DNA from: Solirubrobacterales bacterium
GTDB lineage: Bacteria > Actinomycetota > Thermoleophilia > Solirubrobacterales > Solirubrobacteraceae
Assembly: GCA_025963935.1 (NCBI GenBank)
Contig: JAOPZV010000135.1
Location: 1 to 41,804 of the forward strand
Direction: 5' to 3'
DNA: 41,804 nt
Shown here: one piece after another, positions 30,445 to 38,872 of the stretch
How positions within the stretch are numbered: position 1 is the stretch's first letter
Layout: every line of letters begins with the position of its first letter
Made by a program: the position numbers and the translations under genes
The notes under the pieces: model-generated
Told to the model about the DNA's origin: nothing
The model's input: the letters and a program-made list of their open reading frames with translations, nothing else
The model's database searches: none

Positions 30445-32553
30445 ATGGGCTACATAGTCGGGATCGACATCGGTGGCACGTTCACGGACTGCATCGCGAT
30501 CGACGAAACGGGGACGGTCACGATCGGCAAGGCGCCATCCACGCCGCCGGACTTCCAGACCGGGTTCGTGGACTCGATCCGCGCCACGGCCGGCAGGCTA
30601 GACATCTCGCTCGAGGAGCTCCTGAGCGATGCGAAGATCTACCACGGCTGCACGGTCGGCACGAACGCGCTCGTCGAGCGCCGCACCGCGAAAGTCGGGC
30701 TGCTCGCCACGAGCGGCCATGGCGACGCGATCATCGTGATGCAGGCCGGCGGGCGCCTCACGGGCATGGCGCCCGAGTACATCGCGCACGTGGCCTCGCA
30801 GACGAAGGATGAGCCACTCGTGCCCAAAGCCATGATCGAGGAGCTTCACGAGCGGATCACCTTCGACGGCGAGGTCCTCGTCGAGCTCAACGAGGACCGC
30901 TGCCGGGCCTCGATCCAGCGGCTGATCGACGCCGGCGCCGAGGCCTTCGCCGTTTCGCTGCTGTGGTCGATTGTCAACCCCTCCCACGAGCAGCGGGTTC
31001 AGGAGCTGATCGGCGAGCTTGCGCCTGAGGCGTTCGTCTCGATCTCCTCACGGGTGATCCCGCGCAACGGCGAGTACGAGCGCACGGTCGCCACGGTCGT
31101 CAACTCCTTGATCGGACCGGCGATGAACAGCTATCTGCGCGACCTCGAGCGCGATCTCGCGAAGCTTGGCTACAACGACACGATCCACGTGATGAGCTGC
31201 TCCGGCGGACTCATCGACGCCGCATACGCGCGCGAGCTGCCAATGCTCACGATCGGCTCGGGGCCCGTCGCCGGCCTGATCGGCGCGGGCGCGCTGACGC
31301 GCGCTGAGAGCGCCGGGCACGACGACGTGATCACCACGGACATGGGCGGGACGACCTTCGACGTCGGCGTGATCCGCGGTAGTCAGCCGCTCAGCCGCCC
31401 GACGACGCGCTACGGGCAGTACGAGTACTTCGTCCCCACGCTGGACGTGCGCTCGGTGGGAGCGGGCGGCGGCAGCATTGTGCGCTTCGACGCCGACACG
31501 GCGACGCTGCGCGTAGGCCCCCAGAGCGCAGGCTCACGCCCGGGACCGGCCGCCTACCTGCGCGGTGGGACCGCGGCGACGGTCACCGACGCCGACCTCG
31601 TGCTCGGGCATCTGAACTCCGACTACTTCCTCGGCGGCGACATCGCACTCGGGATCGATGCGGCGCGTGATGCGCTGAGCACCGCCGGCGAGCCCCTCGG
31701 CTTCGGCGCCGCGGAGACCGCGGCTGCGGCTGCCCGCATCGTCGACAGCCAGATGGCGGACGCGATACGGCTCGCCAGCGTGCAGCAGGGCTACGATCCG
31801 CGCAGCTACGTGATGTATGCCTACGGCGGGGCGGGCCCTGTCCATGCGACCGCGCTCGCCCGCGAGCTGGGCATCCGGCGCGTGGTCGTCCCGCTCAGCG
31901 ACCTCGCCTCCGGCTGGTCGGCCTTCGGCGTCGCGTCCTCAGAGGCGGTGGTCGTCGAGGAGGTGGCCAAGGCGCTCACACACCCGTTCGACCCCGATGA
32001 GATGAACGAGGGCTGGATCAGGTTGGAGGACAAGGTGCGCGCCGCGATGGCCAGCCAGGGGATCGGCGCCGAGACGCTCGAGTGGGAGCGGCTCGCCGAC
32101 ATCCGCTACAGCCAGCAGATCAACCAGGTCGCCGTGGTCGCGCCAGATGGCGACTACACGGCCGCGGTCGCGCAGGCGCTGATCGACTCCTTCGAGCAGG
32201 AGTATGAGCGGCTGTTCGGGGCCGGCAGCGGATATGCGGCGGCCGGATTCGCGCTGACGGCGATGCGCGTGCGGGCGCGCGCCACCGTGAGCGACTTCCG
32301 CATCGCTCGTCGAGACGCCACCAACGGCGCGGTCGATCATCCCCTCGCGCCCAAGGGCACGCGAGAGGTGATCTGGTACGAACGCTCGCTCACGCCGGAG
32401 CCCACGGCGATCTACGACGGCGCCGCGTTTGCGCACGGACTTCGCGTGACGGGCCCCGGGATCGTCGAGTTCCAGGACACGACGCTCGTGCTCCGCCACG
32501 GCGATCACGCCACCGTCGACGCCTTCGGAAGCGTCATCGTCGACGTCGGCTGA
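30445..32553 (+). CDS. hyuA: Hydantoinase A / acetone-carboxylase-like ATPase subunit (HyuA 2)
   Basis: A 702-residue HyuA-family protein. The phosphate loop DIGGTFTD (8-15), STVG-equivalent GCTVGTNALVERR, CSGGLIDA, TDMGGTTFDVGV, GAGGGSIVRFD and GSRPGPAAYLRGG are all present, followed by the C-terminal beta domain. It is the natural partner of the HyuB-gamma fusion 42 bases upstream, supplying the ATP-dependent activation step. GAGGAGG (30431-30437) lies 7 bases before the ATG. The family pattern agrees with HyuA 1 (7900), but sequences differ clearly (loop His versus Phe), so they are not a recent duplication. Convergent with the LLM gene at 32574; the 20-base gap has no obvious terminator. 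Confidence 0.91.
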   Translation: MGYIVGIDIGGTFTDCIAIDETGTVTIGKAPSTPPDFQTGFVDSIRATAGRLDISLEELLSDAKIYHGCTVGTNALVERRTAKVGLLATSGHGDAIIVMQAGGRLTGMAPEYIAHVASQTKDEPLVPKAMIEELHERITFDGEVLVELNEDRCRASIQRLIDAGAEAFAVSLLWSIVNPSHEQRVQELIGELAPEAFVSISSRVIPRNGEYERTVATVVNSLIGPAMNSYLRDLERDLAKLGYNDTIHVMSCSGGLIDAAYARELPMLTIGSGPVAGLIGAGALTRAESAGHDDVITTDMGGTTFDVGVIRGSQPLSRPTTRYGQYEYFVPTLDVRSVGAGGGSIVRFDADTATLRVGPQSAGSRPGPAAYLRGGTAATVTDADLVLGHLNSDYFLGGDIALGIDAARDALSTAGEPLGFGAAETAAAAARIVDSQMADAIRLASVQQGYDPRSYVMYAYGGAGPVHATALARELGIRRVVVPLSDLASGWSAFGVASSEAVVVEEVAKALTHPFDPDEMNEGWIRLEDKVRAAMASQGIGAETLEWERLADIRYSQQINQVAVVAPDGDYTAAVAQALIDSFEQEYERLFGAGSGYAAAGFALTAMRVRARATVSDFRIARRDATNGAVDHPLAPKGTREVIWYERSLTPEPTAIYDGAAFAHGLRVTGPGIVEFQDTTLVLRHGDHATVDAFGSVIVDVG

Positions 32554-32573
32554 TCACGGCGCCCTGACGCTTC

Positions 32574-33506
32574 CTACCCGCGGCCCTCGGCGATCGCAGG
32601 CGCGGCTGCGCTGCGCAGCGTCGCGACATGCTCCTCGACGCCATCGAGCCCACGGCGCATCGTGTCCAGCGCCACGTGCGTGGCTCCGAGATCGCGCCAC
32701 GCTTCGAGCTCGCCCGACAGCGCATCGCGGTCATCCGTCACGGCTGTGCGACCCTGGAGGCCGAGCATCGCCGGATCGCGTCCCGCTGCGACGGCCGCCG
32801 CTCGGATCCTCTCGAGCTGATCGTGCAGCCGGCGGGGATCGGTTCCCACCGGCAACCACCCGTCGCCGAGGCGCCCGACCCGCTCGAGCGCGCGCGCGTT
32901 GGTGCCTGCCGCGACCCAGATCGGGATTGGCCGCTGCACCGGGAGCGGTGCGATGCCGACGCCGTCGGCCCAGTCCCAACGCCCCTCGAACCGCACCGTC
33001 GGCTCGGTCCAGTAGCGCCTCAGCAGCGCGATCTGCTCCTCGATCCGCGCGCCGCGCTGACGGAAGTCCGATCCGAGCGAGCGCTGCTCGAGCGAGTTCC
33101 ACCCGACGCCGACGCCAAGCCTCAGCCGGCCTTCGCTGAGCAGGTCGATCTCGGCTGCCTGCTTGGCGACCAGCGCCGTCTGGCGCTGCGGCAGCACGAG
33201 CACGCCGCTGAGAAGCTCGAGCGATGGCGCGACGCCGGCGAGGAAGCCGAGCAGCACCATCAGCTCGTGGAAGCGGTCGGCGACGTCGTAGGGCTTCGCG
33301 GACGTGGCTCCGGCGGCGCGCGCGCTCGCCCCGTGATCGGCATGAACTACAGGGTCGACGCCCGTCACGTGGTCGTAGACCAGCGCGTGATCGAAGCCCA
33401 GCTCAGCCACCGCGGTCGCCCAGGCGCGGATCGCTCCCGGCTCGGGCTCGATCTCCGTGTGCGGGAACACGACGCCGAGACGCAAGCAGCCAGTGTATTC
33501 GACCAT
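32574..33506 (-). CDS. LLM-class F420-dependent oxidoreductase 2 (Rv2161c-like family)
   Basis: A luciferase-like TIM-barrel enzyme of about 310 residues. The N-terminus CLRLGVVFPHTEIEPEPGAIRAWATAVAEL, followed by DHALVYDHVTGVDP, is the pattern of the probable F420-dependent Rv2161c-type subfamily. Also present are RQTALVAKQAAEIDLLSEGR and LRLGVGVGWN (cofactor phosphate region) and IPIWVAAGTNARALERVGRLGDGWLP. It likely transfers hydride or oxygen to or from a ketone/alcohol. The start is uncertain: ATG at 33506 is used, but a TTG at 33485 would give the usual MRLGVVFP beginning; neither has a clear SD. It is the last gene of the minus-strand SDR-SnoaL-LLM unit, 68 bases after the SnoaL-like gene. 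Confidence 0.85.
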   Translation of the reverse strand: MVEYTGCLRLGVVFPHTEIEPEPGAIRAWATAVAELGFDHALVYDHVTGVDPVVHADHGASARAAGATSAKPYDVADRFHELMVLLGFLAGVAPSLELLSGVLVLPQRQTALVAKQAAEIDLLSEGRLRLGVGVGWNSLEQRSLGSDFRQRGARIEEQIALLRRYWTEPTVRFEGRWDWADGVGIAPLPVQRPIPIWVAAGTNARALERVGRLGDGWLPVGTDPRRLHDQLERIRAAAVAAGRDPAMLGLQGRTAVTDDRDALSGELEAWRDLGATHVALDTMRRGLDGVEEHVATLRSAAAPAIAEGRG

Positions 33507-33574
33507 CCCAGGGCAGCTGGCTCGGCGGAGCGGGCGCCGAAAGCGTCCCCGCCGCATCGCGAGCTCGGCGCAGC

Positions 33575-34012
33575 TCAGTCCAGCGGAGTCGCCTTCGCGC
33601 GGTCCTGGGCGGCGTAACCCTCAGAGGTCCACTCGAATTGAACCCGGCGCTCGCGCCAACGCCAGCGGCCGTCCTCGCACCGCACCGGCCTGTCTTGGTA
33701 GCTGCCGAAGGCGACGTTCTCGCCACTGAGCACATCGACAAGCAGGAAGTAGGCCCGGCAACGCGCGGTGTCGCCATCGACCTCCTGGATGTGGAGGTTG
33801 ACCGTGTAGTGGCGGGGACGCCCGGCCGCGGTGTCGCGCACGAGCCCGCGGATCTGCTCACGCCCCTCGAACCGGCCCTGGCCGCTGATCAGGAACACTC
33901 CGTCCTCCGTGAAGCAATCAGCGAGCGCGGCCTCGTTGTCGGCGTCCATCTCGAACGGATAGCGGGCGTACAGCTCCTGAATCCCCTCACGGGGTGACAT
34001 CGTCTCGCTCAT
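33575..34012 (-). CDS. SnoaL-like / NTF2-fold protein 2
   Basis: A 145-residue NTF2-like protein. IQELYARYPFEMDADNEAALADCFTEDGVF and the FEGREQIRGLVRD helix, then PRHYTVNLHIQEVDGDTARCRAYF and the final WRWRERRVQFEW strands, give the complete cone fold. The reaction cannot be named; members include small dehydratases, isomerases and non-catalytic ligand binders. GAGGAGAG lies just before the minus-strand ATG. It is separated by 22 bases from the SDR stop and belongs to the same unit. Confidence 0.83.
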   Translation of the reverse strand: MSETMSPREGIQELYARYPFEMDADNEAALADCFTEDGVFLISGQGRFEGREQIRGLVRDTAAGRPRHYTVNLHIQEVDGDTARCRAYFLLVDVLSGENVAFGSYQDRPVRCEDGRWRWRERRVQFEWTSEGYAAQDRAKATPLD

Positions 34013-34034
34013 CTCACTCTCCTCGTCGGGTCGG

Positions 34035-34781
34035 TCACAGCAGGGACAGACCGCCGTCGACGGTCATCACGGTCCCGGTTGCATAGGGCGTCTTGCTCAA
34101 CAGCAGGCAGGCATGGGCTATGTCCTCCGGCGCACCGCTGCGCCTAAGCGCCGCCTCGCGCCGGACGTACTCGTGAGCCTCGCCCCAGTCGGCGCTCCAG
34201 GGCGTTTCGATCAGGCCGGGGGCGATCGCGTTGACCCGCACCTCCGGGCCCAGCGCCTTCGCCAGCAGTGCCGTGAGGTGGTTGAGGGCCGCCTTGCTGA
34301 CGGCGTACGGGATCGAGCTGCCGGTCGGTCGCGTGGCAGACGTCGATGTGATCGTGATGACCTGTCCGGCCCCCGAGCGCCGCAGGTGCGGCACCGCCGC
34401 ACGGGTGACCTGCCAGGTGCCGATCACGTTGACATCGAGGATTCGGCGCCAGACCTCCGCGTCGGCGGCGTCGAGATCGTCGTGCGGAATGACCGCGGTC
34501 GTGGCGGCGTTGTTGATCAGCACGTCGAGCCCGCCCAGCTGCTCCACGGCGCGCTCCACAAGATCGCTCGCCGCGGCCGGATCACCTAGGTCCGCCTCGA
34601 GGTAGACCCCGCCCACCTCTCGCGCGAGCGCCTCGCCGGCGGCATGGGAGCGCGCCGTCGAGGTGACCGCCACATACGCGCCCTCGGCGGCGAACGCGCG
34701 CACGATCGCAGCGCCGATGCCGCTTGAAGAGCCGGTCACGAGGACGGCCTGTCGCTCGGTTCCCATCGGCCGATGCAGCAT
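34035..34781 (-). CDS. Short-chain dehydrogenase/reductase 2
   Basis: A 248-residue classical SDR. Cofactor loop VTGSSSGIGAAIVRAF, NNAATTAV in place of NNAG, catalytic Ser in ITSTSATRPTGSS and the Tyr-Lys pair in IPYAVSKAALNHL; VRVNAIAPGLIETPW and YATGTVMTVDGG at the C-terminus. It probably oxidises an alcohol or reduces a ketone intermediate with NAD(P)H. Start: ATG at 34781 is used, because GGGATGGGAC precedes it on the minus strand; ATG at 34766 (MGTERQAVLVTG) is equally plausible from protein length. First gene of the SDR-SnoaL-LLM unit. Operator copy 6 lies between it and the divergent SnoaL-like gene at 34910. Confidence 0.88.
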   Translation of the reverse strand: MLHRPMGTERQAVLVTGSSSGIGAAIVRAFAAEGAYVAVTSTARSHAAGEALAREVGGVYLEADLGDPAAASDLVERAVEQLGGLDVLINNAATTAVIPHDDLDAADAEVWRRILDVNVIGTWQVTRAAVPHLRRSGAGQVITITSTSATRPTGSSIPYAVSKAALNHLTALLAKALGPEVRVNAIAPGLIETPWSADWGEAHEYVRREAALRRSGAPEDIAHACLLLSKTPYATGTVMTVDGGLSLL

Positions 34782-34813
34782 AGTCCCATCCCAAAATCCA
34801 TGATGTAGAGTCA

Positions 34814-34827
34814 ACCAAATGGACGGT
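34814..34827 (+). promoter_or_regulatory. Operator copy 6 of the shared element
   Basis: ACCAAATGGACGGT, extended to an inverted repeat ACCAA-N8-TTGGT (34814-34831). TAGAGT at 34806-34811 could be a + strand -10 box; no convincing -35 is seen. The site sits between the divergent SDR (-) and SnoaL-like (+) genes. Confidence 0.7.
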
Positions 34828-34909
34828 TGGTGCCGATGATCCGCACACCAGCCCCGCGACGCGCGGCTCAGCGACGTTGCGGCTGAGACACCCGAGCGAA
34901 GGAGGAGCC

Positions 34910-35446
34910 ATGTCGCTGGAGGAGACCATCCGCCGGCTTGCCGACAAGCAGGCGATCGTCGATCTGAACCACCGGTTGTGCCACCTGCTCGATTCGTTCG
35001 AGCTCGATCGCATGGTGCGGGAGGTCTTCGCAGAGGACGCGTCCGATGACCACGGCGAGGGACCGGTCTTCGGGCGCGCGGCGATTCTCGCCTGGTACGA
35101 GGACTCGACGGCGAACGTGGCATCGGTCTCGCACAACATCTGCAACGCGATCGTGGAGGTGGACGGCGACCACGCGACCATGCGCTCGAACGTCATCACC
35201 TGGGCGTGGATGCGAAGCAGCGCCGAGCGTGGCCCGCTGCGGCCCGCCGACTACGGTCTCTCGCTGCGGTACGTGGATCAGCTGACGCGCTATCCGCAGG
35301 GTTGGCTGATCGACAGTCGCGTTCTGATGTCCAACGTCTCGAAGATGGGCACCGCGAGCATCATCGCGGTTGGCGAGCTGCCGCAGACGCAGAAAGGAAT
35401 CCATGCGCTCGCCCGCAAGCAGCCACCGGCCGTCAGCGCTCGCTGA
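34910..35446 (+). CDS. SnoaL-like / NTF2-fold protein 3
   Basis: A 178-residue NTF2-like protein of the SnoaL_4 type. EETIRRLADKQAIVDLNHRLCHLLDSFELDRM is the long first helix, followed by VFAEDASDDHGEG, VFGRAAILAWYEDS, the strand SHNICNAIVEVDGDHATM and QGWLIDSRVLMSN. GGAGGAG directly before the ATG sets the start. It is divergent from SDR 2 with operator copy 6 between. Its last 14 bases overlap the 3' end of the convergent MaoC gene. Function unknown beyond family. Confidence 0.82.
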   Translation: MSLEETIRRLADKQAIVDLNHRLCHLLDSFELDRMVREVFAEDASDDHGEGPVFGRAAILAWYEDSTANVASVSHNICNAIVEVDGDHATMRSNVITWAWMRSSAERGPLRPADYGLSLRYVDQLTRYPQGWLIDSRVLMSNVSKMGTASIIAVGELPQTQKGIHALARKQPPAVSAR

Positions 35447-35891
35447 GGATCCGGATCAGGATTTCGGCGACGCACACCGGCTTCTCGAGCCCATCGCGCT
35501 CGAACGCCTGCTCGATGGCGATCTGCACACCACCAGGCACGTCCTCCACGGCGGCCAGGCGGGCGCGCATGCGTACGCGCGAGCCGACCGGGAGCGGCGC
35601 CGGGAAGCGCACGCGCCCGTAGCCGTAGTTGAGACCGAAGTCGATGTTCACGATCTCGTAGATCTGCTGCGCGAAACGCGGTCCAAGGCTGAGCGTCAGC
35701 AGGCCGTGAGCGATGGTCGAGCCGAACGGGCTCGATGCCGCCCGATCGGGGTCGACGTGGATCCACTGATAGTCGCCGGTCACCGCGGCAAAGGCATCGA
35801 TCTCCTCCTGCGTGATCTCATGCCACGGGGAGACGCCGAGTTCCTCGCCGGCGAGCTCACGCAGACCAGCGATGCCGTCGATCGTGACCAT
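35433..35891 (-). CDS. MaoC-like hydratase 2 (NodN-type hotdog protein)
   Basis: A 152-residue single-hotdog protein. ITQEEIDAFAAVTGDYQWIHVDPDRA followed by FGSTIAHGLLTLSL is the hydratase motif; the dyad is Asp and His, with Gln at the position that is Asn in most MaoC hydratases, as in the NodN-like group. YGYGRVRFPAPLPVGSRVR is the next conserved strand. It should hydrate an enoyl-CoA or a related conjugated thioester. No strong SD precedes the ATG at 35891. It is divergent from the amidohydrolase (74-base gap), where I find no copy of the shared operator. Confidence 0.87.
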   Translation of the reverse strand: MVTIDGIAGLRELAGEELGVSPWHEITQEEIDAFAAVTGDYQWIHVDPDRAASSPFGSTIAHGLLTLSLGPRFAQQIYEIVNIDFGLNYGYGRVRFPAPLPVGSRVRMRARLAAVEDVPGGVQIAIEQAFERDGLEKPVCVAEILIRILSER

Positions 35892-35965
35892 GCGCGGAGC
35901 TTATCCGGGCCTGTCAGTGTGCAATGGGACCGCCTCTCCGGGGCGCTCAGACCGGTTGCGGCGAG

Positions 35966-37681
35966 ATGACGACGAGGCCGGCGGCCGGCGGAGTCAACGG
36001 CCCGCTTGACGAGACCGGCCCGGAGATCGGGCGCCGGACGCAGACGGCCTGGGGCCACAGGCCTCCCGACATGTGCCTGCGCGGCGCTCGCGTCCTGCTC
36101 GCCTCGGGCGAGCTTGCAGAGCGTGACGTCGCGATCGTGGGCGCTCGCATTGCTGCGGTCGCCGAGGACCTGCTCCTTCCCGGAGAGCTCTCGATCGATC
36201 TGAGCGGCAAGACGATCGTGCCCGGGTACGTCGAGCCCCACAGCCACACGCTGGGCCCGCTGTCGGTCGGCAGCTACTGCGGGCAGGCGCTCGTACACGG
36301 CACGGCCTGCGTCGTCTCCGACGACTCGTTCGTCTATGGGTTCACAGCGGCGCGGCGGTACCCGGAGATGCTGGACGTGTCGCTGCGCCTGCCGTTGGTG
36401 CTGCGCTGGTCGCTGCGCCTGGACACCCCGCGCAGCGTGCCGATCAGCATGGTTGCGCGCCTGATCGAACGCCCGGACGTGGCCCAGCTCGGCGAGCTCA
36501 TGACTCGTCCCCTGCTGGATGAGCTGCCCCCGGAGGTCGCGGAGCTGATGGCGGACGCGCGCCGCCGTGGACTGCGCATCGAGGGTCACAGCCCCGGCGC
36601 CTCTGCGCGTACGCTGGGGGCCGCTGCGGCAGCGGGGGTCACCGCGGACCACGAGTCGCGACGAGGAGATGAGCTGATCGAGCGCCTGCGGGCCGGGCTG
36701 TGGGCGTTCATCCGCTACACCGACCTGCTGCGCGATGCCCCAGCGATCGTGGGGGAGGTCCAGGAGCGCGGTGTCTCCCTGGAGCGGGCTGGGTTCACCG
36801 CCGACTGGAGCCTGCCGCCGTGGATCGAGCGCCACGGGATCATCGATGCTGCGATTCGCGCTGCGCTGGAGGCGGGCATGGCGCCCGAGCAGGCGTATGC
36901 CTGTGCGAGCTGGCGCCCGGCGAGCTACCTGTCCCTCGACGCCCACCTGGGCGTCGTCGCACCCGGCCGGCTCGCCAGCCTGAACGTGCTGGACGACCTC
37001 ATGGAGCCGTTCCCTCGGCGCGTGTTCAGCCTGGGGCGAGAGGTCGCTCGCGACGGGAGGCTGCTGATCGCTGTGCCTGATGTGGACTGGCGAGCGCTGG
37101 GCACGCCCCGGTGGAGCGAGTCTCGCCGCGGACCGGCCGTCGAGACCTACCGTCCAGGCGCCACAGACCCGGTCGTCTCGCTGGAGTCTCCGAGCATGCT
37201 GGCGCCGGGAGCCGGCTCGCACGGGGACGAGCCGATCATCTGCATCGCGCTGGATCCGGCTATGCAGAGCTTCAGCCGCGCCGCGATCCACGGCCTGCCG
37301 GGTCGCCTCGAGGGGATCGCCTCGACGCTGACGCCACAGCGGCTGCTGGTCGGGCTCGGATCGGATCCCACAGCGATCGCGCGCTGCGTGGACACGGTGA
37401 CCGAGCTCGGAGGCGGGATCGCCTATCAACAGAACGGCGTGATCGAGTGTCTGGCGCTCCCCGTCGGCGGCGTGATCACGGACGCGCCCTTCGCCGACGT
37501 GGTGAGCTTCTGGGAAGCCGCGGCCAGCCTGTTCGCGGCTCTCGGACACCAGTTGCCAGATCCCCTCTCAACGTTGCTCTACATCGGCTCGAGCAGCCTT
37601 CCGGGAGCGCGCTTCACGGCTCGAGGGCTCGTCGACACCCGGCGAGGGACGTTGATCGAGCCGGCTCGCCCGCTCGCTTGA
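35966..37681 (+). CDS. Adenine-deaminase-like amidohydrolase, divergent active site
   Basis: A 571-residue amidohydrolase-superfamily protein with the architecture of adenine deaminase (Ade): HRPPDMCLRGARVLLASGE N-terminus, TIVPGYVEPHSHTLG (His92, His94), IEGHSPGASARTL (His208), GVTADHES (His229, Glu230) and the C-terminal GGGIAYQQNGVIECLALPVGG domain. Two Ade motifs are changed. The DPHE segment with the metal-bridging Glu reads SDDSF (about 118-122), and the TDD segment reads TADW (278-281). It may therefore hydrolyse another cyclic amide or enol rather than adenine. The start is uncertain: ATG at 35966 is chosen from alignment of the N-terminus; GTG at 35924 or ATG at 36071 are alternatives. 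Monocistronic, convergent with the acyl-CoA dehydrogenase. Confidence 0.75.
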   Translation: MTTRPAAGGVNGPLDETGPEIGRRTQTAWGHRPPDMCLRGARVLLASGELAERDVAIVGARIAAVAEDLLLPGELSIDLSGKTIVPGYVEPHSHTLGPLSVGSYCGQALVHGTACVVSDDSFVYGFTAARRYPEMLDVSLRLPLVLRWSLRLDTPRSVPISMVARLIERPDVAQLGELMTRPLLDELPPEVAELMADARRRGLRIEGHSPGASARTLGAAAAAGVTADHESRRGDELIERLRAGLWAFIRYTDLLRDAPAIVGEVQERGVSLERAGFTADWSLPPWIERHGIIDAAIRAALEAGMAPEQAYACASWRPASYLSLDAHLGVVAPGRLASLNVLDDLMEPFPRRVFSLGREVARDGRLLIAVPDVDWRALGTPRWSESRRGPAVETYRPGATDPVVSLESPSMLAPGAGSHGDEPIICIALDPAMQSFSRAAIHGLPGRLEGIASTLTPQRLLVGLGSDPTAIARCVDTVTELGGGIAYQQNGVIECLALPVGGVITDAPFADVVSFWEAAASLFAALGHQLPDPLSTLLYIGSSSLPGARFTARGLVDTRRGTLIEPARPLA

Positions 37682-37683
37682 CG

Positions 37684-37701
37684 CGCCGGTCAAGGCCGGC
37701 G
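37684..37701. terminator. Possible bidirectional terminator hairpin
   Basis: CGCCGG-TCAAGG-CCGGCG, a 6-bp stem in the 27-base gap between the convergent amidohydrolase (+) and acyl-CoA dehydrogenase (-) genes. There is no T-run, so the call is tentative. Confidence 0.38.
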
Positions 37702-37708
37702 GGGAGAG

Positions 37709-38872
37709 CTAGAAGGAGCGGGGCAGGCCGAGGCGCTCGGCGACGAGATTGCGCGCCATCTCGTTGGTGACCGGGCTCATCCGGTAGAGCCTCGCGTCCC
37801 GCCAATAGCGCTGGAGGTGCGTTTCTGCCGAGTAGCCGCTGCCGCCGAGGATCTGTATGCCCAGGTCTGCGGCACGGGAGGTGTGCTCGGTTGCGATCAC
37901 CTTGGCCATCGTCAGCTCGAGAAACGCCTCCCGCCCGATCATGTCGAGCCACGCGCAGTGGTAGGCGACGAGCTCGGTCTGACGGCGGGCCATCGCGATG
38001 TCGGCGATGTAGTGCTGCAGAATCTGAAACTCGCCGATGGAGCGGCCGAAGGCCTCGCGCTGCTGGGCGAACGCGAGAACCTCCTCGAGGATCCCGTCGA
38101 GGATCCCGCAGCACAGGCCGAGCAGCATCAGCCTCTCGTAGTTGAGCGTCGGAAGGAGCATGTACCAGGCCTGGTTGGGCTCGCCGAGGAGCAGGTCGTC
38201 AGCTACGAAGACATCCTCTAGGAGCAGGTCGAAGGCGCCCAGGCTCCGCTGTCCGAGAGATGGAATCGGGGACATCGTCAGCCCTTCGGCGTTTCCGGGA
38301 ACCAAGAACAGCGAGACGCCCTGGTGGCGCCGCTCGGCCTGAAGGTCGGTTCGCGCGATCAGCAGGATGTAGTCTGAGACGTGCGCGGAGGTGCACCAGG
38401 TCTTGCCGCCGTTGACCAGCCAGCCGCCGTCGACCTTGCGCGCCTCGGTGCGCATGCCGCCGAGCAGGTCGGTCCCGCCGCCGCGCTCGGTGAAGCCGAT
38501 CGTGAATCGCATCTCGCCACGCGCAATCGCGGGCAGGAAGCGCTTCTTCTGCTCGTCGCTGCCGTAGAGCCCCACGGAGTTGGCGCCGGCGAACGAGGTT
38601 GATCCCCAGGTCCACGTCAGGCCCGCAAGCGAGCGGCCGAGGCCGCGCGCGAGCAGCATCTGCGTCACGTTGTCGCCACCCTGGCCGCCGTAGTCCGCGG
38701 ATACGCTGACGGCGTGGTAACCGCCCTCTGCGAGCTTGTCCCAGAGCTCGTACGGGTAGGACGACTCCCGCCGCTCCAGATCGCGCGCCCAGTCCTTGGG
38801 GACCTCGCGCTCGACCCACTCGTGAAGCTCGTCGCGAAAGCGCTGCTGCTCGCTCGTCAGCTCGAAATCCAT
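37709..38872 (-). CDS. Acyl-CoA dehydrogenase C
   Basis: A 387-residue complete acyl-CoA dehydrogenase. It keeps all sections: FELTSEQQRFRDELHEWVEREVP, GYHAVSVSADYGGQGG, IGFTERGGGTDLLGGMRT (the TExxxGSD region, with Gly-Thr-Asp), VNGGKTWCTSAHVSD, QREAFGRSIGEFQILQHYIADIAM and IQILGGSGYSAETHLQRYWRDAR. The C-terminal SPVTNEMARNLVAERLGLPRSF has Asn-Glu-Met where others have GTxEI. Unlike the A/B pair it should work as a homotetramer. Its ATG shares one base with the stop of the MDR gene (TGATG on the minus strand). Last gene of the ligase-MDR-dehydrogenase operon. Confidence 0.92.
   Translation of the reverse strand: MDFELTSEQQRFRDELHEWVEREVPKDWARDLERRESSYPYELWDKLAEGGYHAVSVSADYGGQGGDNVTQMLLARGLGRSLAGLTWTWGSTSFAGANSVGLYGSDEQKKRFLPAIARGEMRFTIGFTERGGGTDLLGGMRTEARKVDGGWLVNGGKTWCTSAHVSDYILLIARTDLQAERRHQGVSLFLVPGNAEGLTMSPIPSLGQRSLGAFDLLLEDVFVADDLLLGEPNQAWYMLLPTLNYERLMLLGLCCGILDGILEEVLAFAQQREAFGRSIGEFQILQHYIADIAMARRQTELVAYHCAWLDMIGREAFLELTMAKVIATEHTSRAADLGIQILGGSGYSAETHLQRYWRDARLYRMSPVTNEMARNLVAERLGLPRSF

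Noticed and set aside
28078-32553. N-methylhydantoinase or 5-oxoprolinase operon
   Set aside because: The HyuB protein has an added gamma-like zinc domain, which those enzymes lack, and no carbamoylase, racemase or glutathione-related gene is present.
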